A stretch of 40,170 nt of DNA from Candidatus Muproteobacteria bacterium (GTDB lineage Bacteria > Pseudomonadota > Gammaproteobacteria > Acidiferrobacterales > SPGG2). The stretch is taken from contig QKEI01000119.1 of the NCBI GenBank assembly GCA_003251795.1, positions 1-40,170 on the forward strand. Direction: 5' to 3'. Position 1 is the stretch's first letter; each line of letters starts with the position of its first letter. This document shows positions 33,253-40,170 of this stretch, piece by piece. The position numbers and the translations under genes are program-made. Below the pieces are notes generated by a model. It was not told the origin of the DNA, made no database searches, and worked only from the letters and a program-made list of their open reading frames with translations.

Positions 33253-34167
33253 ATGAGCAAGCGCGTGCACGTGTCGGTTCTGTTACTGTTAATGTTAATG
33301 TTGCTCCCGTTGGGACCGGTTGCTGAAGGGATCGCGCAGGAACGAGTTCACTTCGACAGTACCGACGGCGAGGGGCGAGGGACTGTTACCCCTTTGAGCG
33401 GTTTTCTCTATAGGCCCCAGGGTAAGGGCCCGTTTCCTGCGGTGGTGCTGATGCACGGTTGCGGCGGTCTCTACAGCCGCAGCACCGGTCAGATCAGTTC
33501 GAAAATGCGCTTTTGGGCGGAGTTTCTGCGTGAGCGCGGTTATGTGGCGTTGTTGGTCGATAGTTTCCGTCCGCGAAACCTTGAAGAGATCTGCACCCAG
33601 TACAAAAGGCTTAACTCGGCAAAGACCCGTTCGTATGATGCGTATGGGGGTTTGATCTACCTGCAACGCATGGCAATCGTTGAGCCAAGGCACGTGGCGC
33701 TAATGGGATGGTCGAATGGCTCACGTGCTGCGCTAAGCGCGATGGCGCGGGACGGGAAATACCGCCCGGTACCGTTGCCGGAAAGGGGTTTTCGTGCGGC
33801 GATCGCGTTTTACCCTCAATGCCGCGTCAAGTACACCGACATGAGCGTTTACCAGCCCTACGCACCGCTGCTGATCCTGACCGGTGAACTTGACGACTGG
33901 ACACCCGCGCAGCACTGTGTGGCGTTGACGCAGGCGGCTCAAGCGGCCGGCGCCGACATGCACATCATCGTCTACCCTGATGCGCACCATTCGTTCGATT
34001 CACCGAACTCGCGCGTGCGCTATCGTCCCGAGGTCAGGAACCGTAACAAGGCCGGTGGCTGCTGTGGCGCGACAATCGGTACGAACCCCGAGGCGCGCGA
34101 TGACGCACGTCGACAGGTCGCGCGCTTTCTCGCGCGACACCTCAAGGGCGGCGCGTCTTCGCGCTAG
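33253..34167 (+). CDS. exported dienelactone hydrolase-family alpha/beta hydrolase
   Basis: This protein of about 304 residues has a very Leu-rich signal peptide (residues 8-20) with a cleavage site near IAQ. The alpha/beta hydrolase triad is visible as S154 in GWSNGS, D214 or D215 in TGELDDW and H245 or H246 in DAHHSFD. An oxyanion-type HGCGG lies at 68-72. Dienelactone hydrolases use Cys at the nucleophile position; this one uses Ser. An upstream start at 33190 would add 21 residues before the signal peptide and is not favoured. It is periplasmic; the substrate is unknown. Confidence 0.82.
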   Translation: MSKRVHVSVLLLLMLMLLPLGPVAEGIAQERVHFDSTDGEGRGTVTPLSGFLYRPQGKGPFPAVVLMHGCGGLYSRSTGQISSKMRFWAEFLRERGYVALLVDSFRPRNLEEICTQYKRLNSAKTRSYDAYGGLIYLQRMAIVEPRHVALMGWSNGSRAALSAMARDGKYRPVPLPERGFRAAIAFYPQCRVKYTDMSVYQPYAPLLILTGELDDWTPAQHCVALTQAAQAAGADMHIIVYPDAHHSFDSPNSRVRYRPEVRNRNKAGGCCGATIGTNPEARDDARRQVARFLARHLKGGASSR

Positions 34168-34229
34168 CCAAGTTTGCTAGTGCGCTACTGTCACTTGTGG
34201 CGTTCGCGCCATAGAATAGCGAAAGAAGC

Positions 34230-34556
34230 ATGGGCAATCCCATTATTACCTTTGCAGCGCAGCTTGGCGTGCTTCGGGTCGCGCTGGCATGCGTTGCCCT
34301 GGTAGCCGTGGCACTGGCGACGCCGCCCGGAACCGAAGCCGTGTACAGCGGCTGGGATTTCGTACCGACGGTGCTGATGCCGGTATTCGCGCCGTTGATA
34401 CTGATGGGGTTGTTGCTCGACACTATGATGAGCGCGATCTTCATGATCGAGAAGGAGGTTGATGAGCGTCGCCGTTACCGCAAGATCATGATCACCAATC
34501 TGTCGCTCGTCGTCCTACTGCTCGTTCGTTGGTTGCCTTTCTTCATGGCGCTTTAG
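34230..34556 (+). CDS. small three-helix membrane protein
   Basis: This 108-residue protein has hydrophobic helices at about 12-31, 44-68 and 88-106, with a charged loop EKEVDERRRYRK between helices 2 and 3. GAAAGAAG precedes the ATG. I recognise no family. The next gene begins about 12 bases after its stop (or overlaps it), which suggests co-transcription with the alpha/beta hydrolase. Confidence 0.65.
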   Translation: MGNPIITFAAQLGVLRVALACVALVAVALATPPGTEAVYSGWDFVPTVLMPVFAPLILMGLLLDTMMSAIFMIEKEVDERRRYRKIMITNLSLVVLLLVRWLPFFMAL

Positions 34557-34567
34557 GTGTCGCCGGC

Positions 34568-35257
34568 GTGGAGCTGTTAAGGCGCCGCATTCAAGTTACA
34601 AAGGAGATCGTTGTTTCCTCCGTTTGGGCGGTCCCTGCGGCTGATCAGCGACCGGCCGATGTAGCACTGGTGTTGGGACACGGTGCTGGTAATGACATGA
34701 ACAATCCCTTGCTGAGCTTTGTGCATGAGGCGCTGGCCAGACTCGGCGTGATGACGGTCAAGTTCAACTTTCCCTACAAAGAGCGCGGCGGCAAAGCCCC
34801 AGACCGTACACCGCTGCTGGAAGCGACTTGGCGGGCTGTCATCGGAGCGGTGCGGGCGGACGAGCAACTTGCACCCGCCAGGCTCTTCTGTGGTGGCAAG
34901 AGCATGGGCGGGCGTATCGCTTCGCAGTTGGTGGCGGATGGCGAGGCGTGTGCCGGTTTGGTGTTTCTCGGCTATCCGCTGCATCCGCCTAAGCGGCCGG
35001 AAAAGTTGCGTGCCGAGCACTTGCCACGGATTGGATGCCCCATGTTGTTCATTCAGGGGACGCGTGATGCGCTGTGCGATCTCGCGCTGCTCAGGGAGGT
35101 ATTGAAGCGCGTTCACTCGCCAGTGGTACTCCACGTGATCGAAGGCGGCGACCATTCGTTCAACGTACCGAAGCACATGGGCCATACCGTAGTGCAGATA
35201 CAGCAGCAGATTGTCGACGCCATTGTGCTTTTTCTGCGCCGTTACGGTGAGCACTGA
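34568..35257 (+). CDS. KANL3/Tex30-type alpha/beta hydrolase
   Basis: This protein of about 229 residues has the HGAGND oxyanion segment, nucleophile S112 in GGKSMGGR, Asp in GTRDALCD and His in GGDHSFNVP. This combination is typical of the small Tex30/KANL3-like cytoplasmic alpha/beta hydrolases. An in-frame TTG at 34529 would overlap the preceding gene; the GTG at 34568 gives the better N-terminus, with AGG about 10 bases upstream. The substrate is unknown. Confidence 0.78.
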   Translation: MELLRRRIQVTKEIVVSSVWAVPAADQRPADVALVLGHGAGNDMNNPLLSFVHEALARLGVMTVKFNFPYKERGGKAPDRTPLLEATWRAVIGAVRADEQLAPARLFCGGKSMGGRIASQLVADGEACAGLVFLGYPLHPPKRPEKLRAEHLPRIGCPMLFIQGTRDALCDLALLREVLKRVHSPVVLHVIEGGDHSFNVPKHMGHTVVQIQQQIVDAIVLFLRRYGEH

Positions 35258-35315
35258 ATTTGGCAGGTTGATAAAAAACGGCTATCGTTAGCGTCCGGTT
35301 GAATGAAAAGGAGTC

Positions 35316-35723
35316 ATGGGATCGATGTACATACGGGCGCAGACACTTGACGCTGGTTTGATGCCGCACGCGCGCGGCTATTGGCCTGTAGTGTTGGCGT
35401 TGCTGTTCTGCTTCATTTCACAATCGGCCTTGGCAGGAGCGCGGCTGGGTATTGCGGTGGACAAGGTACCTGACGTCACGGCGGGAGCGCACAACTTGCC
35501 GCCTAATACCGGAGCGCACATAGCCAGTGTCACGGCGGGCGGCCCGGCGGATCGGGCCGGCCTGCGTCAGGGCGACATTATCTTGCGCATAAACGAGCGG
35601 CCAATTCATGGGCCGGAGGACGTAGCTGCGATAGCGGAGACGCTGACACCCGGGAAAGAGGTGCCTGTCGACATCCTGCGGTTTGGCGACGAAATGCAGT
35701 TATACATCTTGCCGTCACTGTGA
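35316..35723 (+). CDS. periplasmic single-PDZ protein
   Basis: This 135-residue protein has an N-terminal signal peptide (VVLALLFCFISQSALA) and one PDZ domain (about 42-133). The domain shows RLGIAVD, VTAGGPADRAGLRQGD, IILRINERPI and PVDILRFGDE, as in the PDZ domains of HtrA/DegP proteases. No protease domain is attached. AAGGAG precedes the ATG at proper spacing. It could act as an adaptor for a periplasmic protease. It is 33 bases upstream of the enolase-family gene on the same strand. Confidence 0.78.
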   Translation: MGSMYIRAQTLDAGLMPHARGYWPVVLALLFCFISQSALAGARLGIAVDKVPDVTAGAHNLPPNTGAHIASVTAGGPADRAGLRQGDIILRINERPIHGPEDVAAIAETLTPGKEVPVDILRFGDEMQLYILPSL

Positions 35724-35756
35724 GCCTGGAATCAACCTTAAACCGACGAAGGTGAT

Positions 35757-36860
35757 ATGCGAATCGCTGAGGTGCAGACTGAGTTGCTTCGACTACCGCT
35801 GCCGCGCCCGATGATGTCGGGTTCATCGAGCGGCGCCAAGGGCGGACCGGTAACACACATCAACATGCCGGTCATTTTTATCACCACCGAGGATGGCGTC
35901 CGTGGTCTGGGTTATGCGTGGAGCCTGCTTGGGGGAGCCAATGCGACACGCTCCGTATTGCGGGAAGATTTCGCACCACTACTGATCGGTGAGGACGCCC
36001 TCGATCACGAGCGTTTGTGGCAGCGGCTTTACCGACGCTTGCAGTCCGTTGGCCGCCATGGCCTGGTGATGCAAGCGCAAGCGGCAGTCGATCTCGCTCT
36101 CTGGGACATCAAAGGTAAGATTGCAAACTTACCGGTCTATAAGCTGCTTGGTGGCGCACGCGAACGCGCGCCGGTTTACGGCTCCGACGGCGGCTGGCTT
36201 TACATGAGCGTGCCGCAGATGCTGACCGAGTTTGAAGCCTATCTCGAACAGGGAATGGCGGGCGTAAAGATGAAGATCGGTCATGATGACCCGGCGGTCG
36301 ATGTGGCACGCGTGCGCGAAGTGCGCAAGGGACTCGGTGACAACGTGTGGATCGCAGTCGACGCCAACCAAAAATGGGATTATCCCACCGCACTGCGAGT
36401 GGGGCGTGAGCTAGAGCAACTCAATGTCGCCTGGTTCGAGGAACCACTCTTGTGCGAAGACATCGCCGGTCACGCACGACTGGCCTCCGACCTCGACATC
36501 CCGATTGCGCTCGGCGAGACGCTCGGTTCGCGCTTCGAGTTTGATGCCTATCTGCGCGCCGATGCCGTTGACATCGTGCAACCCGACATCATCCGCGCGG
36601 GGGGCATAACCGAAACCGTGAAGATCGCTACGTTGGCCGACGCGGCGCAGCGACCCGTGGAGTTGCATCACATGATGGAGGTGTCGATTCAGGTCGCCTG
36701 CGGCGTGCTCCAGTCGGGCAAGATCGAGTTTATGCCCTGGATCACCGCTGCTTTCGCCGAGCCGGCTATCATCGAGGACGGTTACATGCGACCCCCGCCG
36801 AAAGCCGGGCTCGGGTTGGACATCGCTGATGACATATTGGCCCGTTATAGGGTCGAATGA
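35757..36860 (+). CDS. enolase-superfamily (mandelate racemase/muconate lactonizing) enzyme
   Basis: This 367-residue protein has the MR-subgroup layout. The base lysines are K171 and K173 (VKMKIG), metal ligands are D202 (VDANQ), E228 (WFEEP) and E254 (LGET), and the opposite His-Asp dyad is likely H304/H305 with D277. These enzymes abstract the proton alpha to a carboxylate, mostly dehydrating sugar acids or racemising 2-hydroxy acids. GAAGGTG lies near the ATG. No transporter or sugar gene is adjacent, so the substrate stays open. Confidence 0.87.
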   Translation: MRIAEVQTELLRLPLPRPMMSGSSSGAKGGPVTHINMPVIFITTEDGVRGLGYAWSLLGGANATRSVLREDFAPLLIGEDALDHERLWQRLYRRLQSVGRHGLVMQAQAAVDLALWDIKGKIANLPVYKLLGGARERAPVYGSDGGWLYMSVPQMLTEFEAYLEQGMAGVKMKIGHDDPAVDVARVREVRKGLGDNVWIAVDANQKWDYPTALRVGRELEQLNVAWFEEPLLCEDIAGHARLASDLDIPIALGETLGSRFEFDAYLRADAVDIVQPDIIRAGGITETVKIATLADAAQRPVELHHMMEVSIQVACGVLQSGKIEFMPWITAAFAEPAIIEDGYMRPPPKAGLGLDIADDILARYRVE

Positions 36861-36894
36861 TCAGCGCAGGGGCGATAGAAATCCCTGAAAAGCC

Positions 36895-37848
36895 TCAGCG
36901 GACGCGGTAGCCGCCGCCGATGCTAATAGATGAGCCGGCGTTGATACCGCCGCCGGAGAAAACGGCGCCCCGAAAGCCCGGTCGCATACGCACGACACGG
37001 TATTGCGAAACAGCGCCGCGCTGAACGATGCCCGCGCGGGTAATCGTCGCTGCGTCCGCTGGGGGAGGGTTGATAGCGGGCATTGGTTGACCTTGGGGTG
37101 CGCGAATACGATGCACTGTTCTGGGTTGCGTCGGTGCCTGCGGTCTGCCAGGTCTGGCGTGCGGCCTAACCACCACTTTGTCCACATTCACCACTCGTTG
37201 GTTGATGACGATGCCAGGGACCGCGTCGGTGAAGAAGGGATCGCCGCCGCCTACGTAGATCACGCGATCGTAGACGACGGGTGCTACGGGTGTGACGTAC
37301 ACCGGCTGCGGTGCGGGCTCCGCAACGACGGGTTCTGGCGCCGTTGTCTGCGGTGCGGCGGCGCCACGGATCTTGACGCCTACGAGGGCCACTGTGCTGT
37401 CAAAGGCGATCACGGCCTGCTCCGGGTCGAGAGCGATCCTGCCCGCGACGGCGGCACCGGCAGTAAGGATACGCAGGCGTTCCGTGAGTGACGTGGTCAT
37501 AGGCTCGTCCAAATGCCAGCGACCCAGCCCCGGAGCGATGCCGACCTTCGCCAGCGTTGCTGCGGCCCGTTCCGCCGTCAGATCGTCGCCCAGACCCAGC
37601 TCGACAGCCAAACGTTGCGCAAAGGCGCGTTGCATGATTGGCGTCGCAAACCCATCACCCGATGCAGCCGACGTAATGTAGGAACGTACTTCAACGGCGG
37701 CACCCTTCGGCGCAAGCGTCGGGTTATCGCTAAAGGTCATCGTGCCGTTCTTGTCTCTCCATGAATAAACCGACGAATCGGCGAACGCGGACGGTAGCAC
37801 GGAAGCGAAGCAAATAAGTGTGGCGGCGAGAAACAAAGGGTGGCGCAT
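36895..37848 (-). CDS. exported DUF4124 protein
   Basis: This 317-residue protein has a signal peptide (ATLICFASVLPSAFA) followed by a DUF4124 domain (SSVYSWRDKNGTMTFSDNP, about 25-43). The middle part (about 60-175) is helical, then Pro/Val-rich and Arg-rich, and it ends with a Gly/Ser-rich tail (FSGGGINAGSSISIGGGYRVR). The ATG at 37848 places the signal peptide at the N-terminus; an upstream start at 37926 does not. DUF4124 proteins are envelope-associated and of unknown function. Confidence 0.78.
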   Translation of the reverse strand: MRHPLFLAATLICFASVLPSAFADSSVYSWRDKNGTMTFSDNPTLAPKGAAVEVRSYITSAASGDGFATPIMQRAFAQRLAVELGLGDDLTAERAAATLAKVGIAPGLGRWHLDEPMTTSLTERLRILTAGAAVAGRIALDPEQAVIAFDSTVALVGVKIRGAAAPQTTAPEPVVAEPAPQPVYVTPVAPVVYDRVIYVGGGDPFFTDAVPGIVINQRVVNVDKVVVRPHARPGRPQAPTQPRTVHRIRAPQGQPMPAINPPPADAATITRAGIVQRGAVSQYRVVRMRPGFRGAVFSGGGINAGSSISIGGGYRVR

Positions 37849-38034
37849 GACTCGTACCGGACTGCTGACTAGAGAACTACGCGCGAGCATCACTCGTACC
37901 TCAATCGTGGCATCGGTGTCAAGCACTTTGCGAGGAGCCGCGCTCGAGTCTAACGCTGTTGCAAAGCCCTACCGCTTCAGTGGCCATTGTCACCCATGCC
38001 CACAGTTTTGGCATCGCGAGCGCCACCCTTGCAT

Positions 38035-38063
38035 TTGCCTGATGTGGATCAAGGACGTATGAT
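38035..38063 (+). promoter_or_regulatory. sigma70-type promoter for universal stress protein
   Basis: TTGCCT (38035-38040) and TATGAT (38058-38063) are separated by exactly 17 bases. Each matches consensus at four and five positions respectively. The expected transcription start is near 38070, giving a leader of about 58 bases to the ATG at 38128. Confidence 0.55.
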
Positions 38064-38127
38064 TTCGTAACAAATCACTTTGCCGGCAGCACCCTACCTG
38101 CCGCCTTGCTTGTAGAACAAGGCCCTG

Positions 38128-38640
38128 ATGATGCGAACTATCCTTGCTGCCACAGACGGTTCAGCGGCCGCGCAGAAAGCGATCGAGCTTGCCAGCGATT
38201 TGGCTGCGAAATATCAGGCGCGACTCGTGTTGGTCCACGTTTTGCACCACAGAGGGTTGCCTGAGCTTAAGGTGGAGCAACTCGCCACGGTACCGGAAGC
38301 CTACCGCCCCGCGGTCGCCGACGTCGCGGCAATGCTGGCGGGTACCGTCGATCGGAGTAGCGAGACGGGGGCGGCGCTGCGACGCGCGCTCGATCTCAGC
38401 GGCCAGCAGATTCTCGACGAGGCAGCCGAGACGGCGCGTGAGCGCGGGGCCAAGGATGTGACTGTCTCGCTGCAGGAGGGTGATCCAGTACGACGCATCC
38501 TCGAATGCGCGGAACGCGAAAAGGCCGATTTAATCGTTGTCGGCAGTCGCGGGCTTGGCGATCTGAAGGGGCTTTTTCTTGGCAGCGTATCGCACAAGGT
38601 GAGCCAGCTGGCCACTTGCAGCTGCATCACTGTGAAATAG
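38128..38640 (+). CDS. universal stress protein (UspA family)
   Basis: This 170-residue protein has the UspA alpha/beta fold: RTILAATDGSAAAQKAIELA at the N-terminus, RLVLVHVL, and the ATP-binding signature VGSRGLGDLKGLFLGSVSHKV near the C-terminus, in the G-x2-G-x9-G-S pattern. It is therefore a likely ATP-binding member. A stretch of about 60 residues between (THRG... to QILDEAAET) is longer than in minimal UspA. The start could be the ATG at 38128 or the next one at 38131. A good promoter precedes it. Confidence 0.87.
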   Translation: MMRTILAATDGSAAAQKAIELASDLAAKYQARLVLVHVLHHRGLPELKVEQLATVPEAYRPAVADVAAMLAGTVDRSSETGAALRRALDLSGQQILDEAAETARERGAKDVTVSLQEGDPVRRILECAEREKADLIVVGSRGLGDLKGLFLGSVSHKVSQLATCSCITVK

Positions 38641-38809
38641 CCAATCGACGCGAGCTCCAAGCCCTTTCACCCTCTTCTTTAAGTTCCCCGTTACTAGAAG
38701 CCACGCGTGACGCCCTCTGCATTTGTTACCGCATGTCAGGCGAATGTGCCTGGCACCCGCATTGCTTTCGCGTATGCTTAATTAAAGATTGCGGCCTTGC
38801 TCAGGCTTC

Positions 38810-38825
38810 ATTAGTAATCACTAAT
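38810..38825. promoter_or_regulatory. 16-bp palindrome ATTAGT-N4-ACTAAT
   Basis: A perfect 6+6 inverted repeat with a 4-base centre lies about 95 bases upstream of the GGDEF-like gene. It has the size and AT content of a helix-turn-helix dimer operator. A 6-base inverted repeat occurs by chance several times in 40 kb, so support is weak. Confidence 0.25.
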
Positions 38826-38920
38826 GTTCGGCCATTTCGCCACCGCAACCATTAGCACGCTCTGTTCGCCAGACGAAAATGGGGAGCAATGACGACATGA
38901 CAGGTTAAGGACAACCGCCG

Positions 38921-40170
38921 GTGGAAACGACCCCAACGTTTTCGCTTGCTAAGGCAGGCGGACTGAATCTTACAATCCATGTGTTAGCGCTGCTCGCCAT
39001 CGTGGCGGTGGTGCTAGGGGGCGCGGAATATTTGTTGTCGCGGCAAGAGGCAAAGACCGTAGCCTTGCAAGCGGAAAACGGCTCTGCCCTGATTTCACAG
39101 CAATTGTCCACCTATGCCAGTCCCGTGGTTCGGCTAGCGACTCGCGCCGACACCGAGCACGTGTTGCGAGCCGCGGACGAAAGAGCGTTGCGCGAATTCA
39201 CAGCGCAACAGCAACACCTGCTGCCTCGCAGCGCCGAGCTCATACTTACCCCGATCGCTGCTAGTAGGGGGTCAACGAGCGCCTGTCCCGCGCATGGCAA
39301 AGCGGGCGTCAGTTGGTTTAGCACTGGCGCAGGTCATGTAATCGTCGCTGTCCCGATCCTGAGCAAACTCGATAAACACCCCGTCGGCACGGCCTGCGCA
39401 AGCTTCAACGTAGACGTGTTGTACACAATTCTGGCGGCGGCCATTAAACCTGGGCAAGATGCCGTGCTGTACGACGCCTCGGGCCGGGTGCTGGCCCAGG
39501 TTGGAGAGGCGTCAAGAGCCGCTCGGTTGCTGACCGCGGCAACTCCAGTGGCCGACAGCCCGTGGCGGCTAGAACTGAAGAAGGTGCCAGCGGATCATGT
39601 TTCGGATTATTTGGCGATAGCTCTCTTGGTGTCCGTTATCGGACTGATGCCTGTGGCGTTCGCAGTGCTGAACGTGCGCATGCTGCGCAACACGGCGGCT
39701 GAGCTCGGTGACATCGGTGAGTTCTTGCGGCTGGCACGCCACCAAGACTTCTTGCCGGATGCACCGTCGTGCAAGATCAAGGAGACAGCTGCATTGTTGC
39801 CGATCGTGCAGCGCATCTTCGGAGACCTTAACAGGAACCGAGAAGCGATTACCGAGCTCAGTTTCAGCGATAACCTGACGAAGCTACCCAACCGAGAATA
39901 CTTCATGAAGGCGCTGAGTCATGCGTTCGAGCTGGCCAAGCGCGGGACCGACATCTGTCTGCTGTCGCTTGAGGTAAGTGATTTTCAGGAGGCCAACGAT
40001 ATGCTCGGCAATGAGGCAGCGAATGAGATCCTGAAGATGGTTGCCGAGACTCTGAAGCAGCAGACGCGCAAGAGCGACATTGCCGGCCGTCTAGGTGTTT
40101 TCAATTTTGCAGCGATCTTCTATAACACTAAGGGCCATCTTATGCGTAACCGGCTGGCACAGTTGCAGCA
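38921..40170 (+). CDS. membrane-anchored degenerate GGDEF protein, 3' end outside window
   Basis: The frame opens with GTG at 38921 (in-frame stop 15 bases upstream; AAGG about 10 bases before it) and runs off the window, giving at least 416 residues. It has an N-terminal transmembrane helix (VLALLAIVAVVLGGA, about 21-35), a periplasmic sensor region of about 190 residues, a second helix near 228-246 (YLAIALLVSVIGLMPVAFAVL), and then a cytoplasmic segment leading to SDNLTKLPNREYF, the standard GGDEF-domain entry. The catalytic motif itself reads RLG-VFNF instead of RLGGDEF, so diguanylate cyclase activity should be lost. An EAL domain may follow beyond the window; that cannot be seen. It is a probable c-di-GMP-linked receptor or regulator. 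Confidence 0.82.
   Translation, partial: METTPTFSLAKAGGLNLTIHVLALLAIVAVVLGGAEYLLSRQEAKTVALQAENGSALISQQLSTYASPVVRLATRADTEHVLRAADERALREFTAQQQHLLPRSAELILTPIAASRGSTSACPAHGKAGVSWFSTGAGHVIVAVPILSKLDKHPVGTACASFNVDVLYTILAAAIKPGQDAVLYDASGRVLAQVGEASRAARLLTAATPVADSPWRLELKKVPADHVSDYLAIALLVSVIGLMPVAFAVLNVRMLRNTAAELGDIGEFLRLARHQDFLPDAPSCKIKETAALLPIVQRIFGDLNRNREAITELSFSDNLTKLPNREYFMKALSHAFELAKRGTDICLLSLEVSDFQEANDMLGNEAANEILKMVAETLKQQTRKSDIAGRLGVFNFAAIFYNTKGHLMRNRLAQLQ

Noticed and set aside
1..40170. tRNA, rRNA, CRISPR, insertion sequence or phage elements
   Set aside because: I found no TpsiC-like GGTTCRANNCC in a cloverleaf context, no spaced direct repeats, no transposase or integrase frame, and no inverted terminal repeats.

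Overview
The window reads as an ordinary chromosomal segment of a moderately GC-rich, Gram-negative bacterium, most likely a gammaproteobacterium. Supporting this are a SlyD-type PPIase with a His-rich tail, a PtrA-length periplasmic M16 protease, an AroG-type DAHP synthase, outer-membrane barrels, lipoproteins, a DUF3391/HD-GYP protein and a DesA-like desaturase. I see no rRNA, tRNA, CRISPR array, integrase, transposon or phage gene. The genus cannot be named from what is visible. Genes lie on both strands in short units, with several ATGA start/stop overlaps.

Left part (1-11.6 kb): a flavin-reductase-like protein; a c-di-GMP phosphodiesterase-like HD-GYP protein; an ArsM-like methyltransferase that lacks a key cysteine; a putative 2OG-Fe(II) oxygenase; a divergent two-component pair (OmpR-type regulator and a 1017-residue hybrid kinase with five PAS domains); two tandem DUF4242 proteins; a secreted protein of unknown function; AroG; a LOG-family protein; and a 28-residue membrane peptide too short for normal gene calling. 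Centre-left (11.7-18.2 kb): a 3D-domain lipoprotein, a zinc-ribbon miniprotein, a fatty-acid desaturase, a coupled TehB-like methyltransferase/Ap4A phosphorylase pair, a voltage-gated-type K+ channel with a C-terminal zinc ribbon, a DehI-type dehalogenase homologue and SlyD.

The most interesting region is 18.2-22.2 kb on the minus strand. It is a tight four-gene operon: crotonase, large subunit of a B12-dependent acyl-CoA mutase, its separate B12-binding small subunit, and a family III CoA-transferase. The crotonase lacks both hydratase glutamates and resembles alkylmalonyl-CoA decarboxylases. The mutase keeps the radical/B12 core and the Tyr/Arg pair typical of methylmalonyl-CoA mutase, but many other residues lining the substrate and CoA channel are changed. 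Together the genes could form an Sbm-like route (CoA transfer, carbon-skeleton rearrangement, decarboxylation) acting on a dicarboxylic acid other than succinate. This is inference, but it rests on visible residues.

Right part (22.3-40.2 kb): a Tat-exported aldo/keto reductase, a basic membrane miniprotein, a GST, a PagL-like lipid A deacylase, DUF1178, an HExxH protein, a DUF1499 membrane protein, a creatininase-family hydrolase, a glutaredoxin-like protein, the M16 protease, an outer-membrane barrel, a lipoprotein, two alpha/beta hydrolases, a small PDZ protein, an enolase-superfamily enzyme, a DUF4124 protein, a universal stress protein and, running off the end, a membrane-anchored GGDEF-like protein whose signature motif is destroyed. 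Envelope functions and c-di-GMP-type signalling recur through the window.
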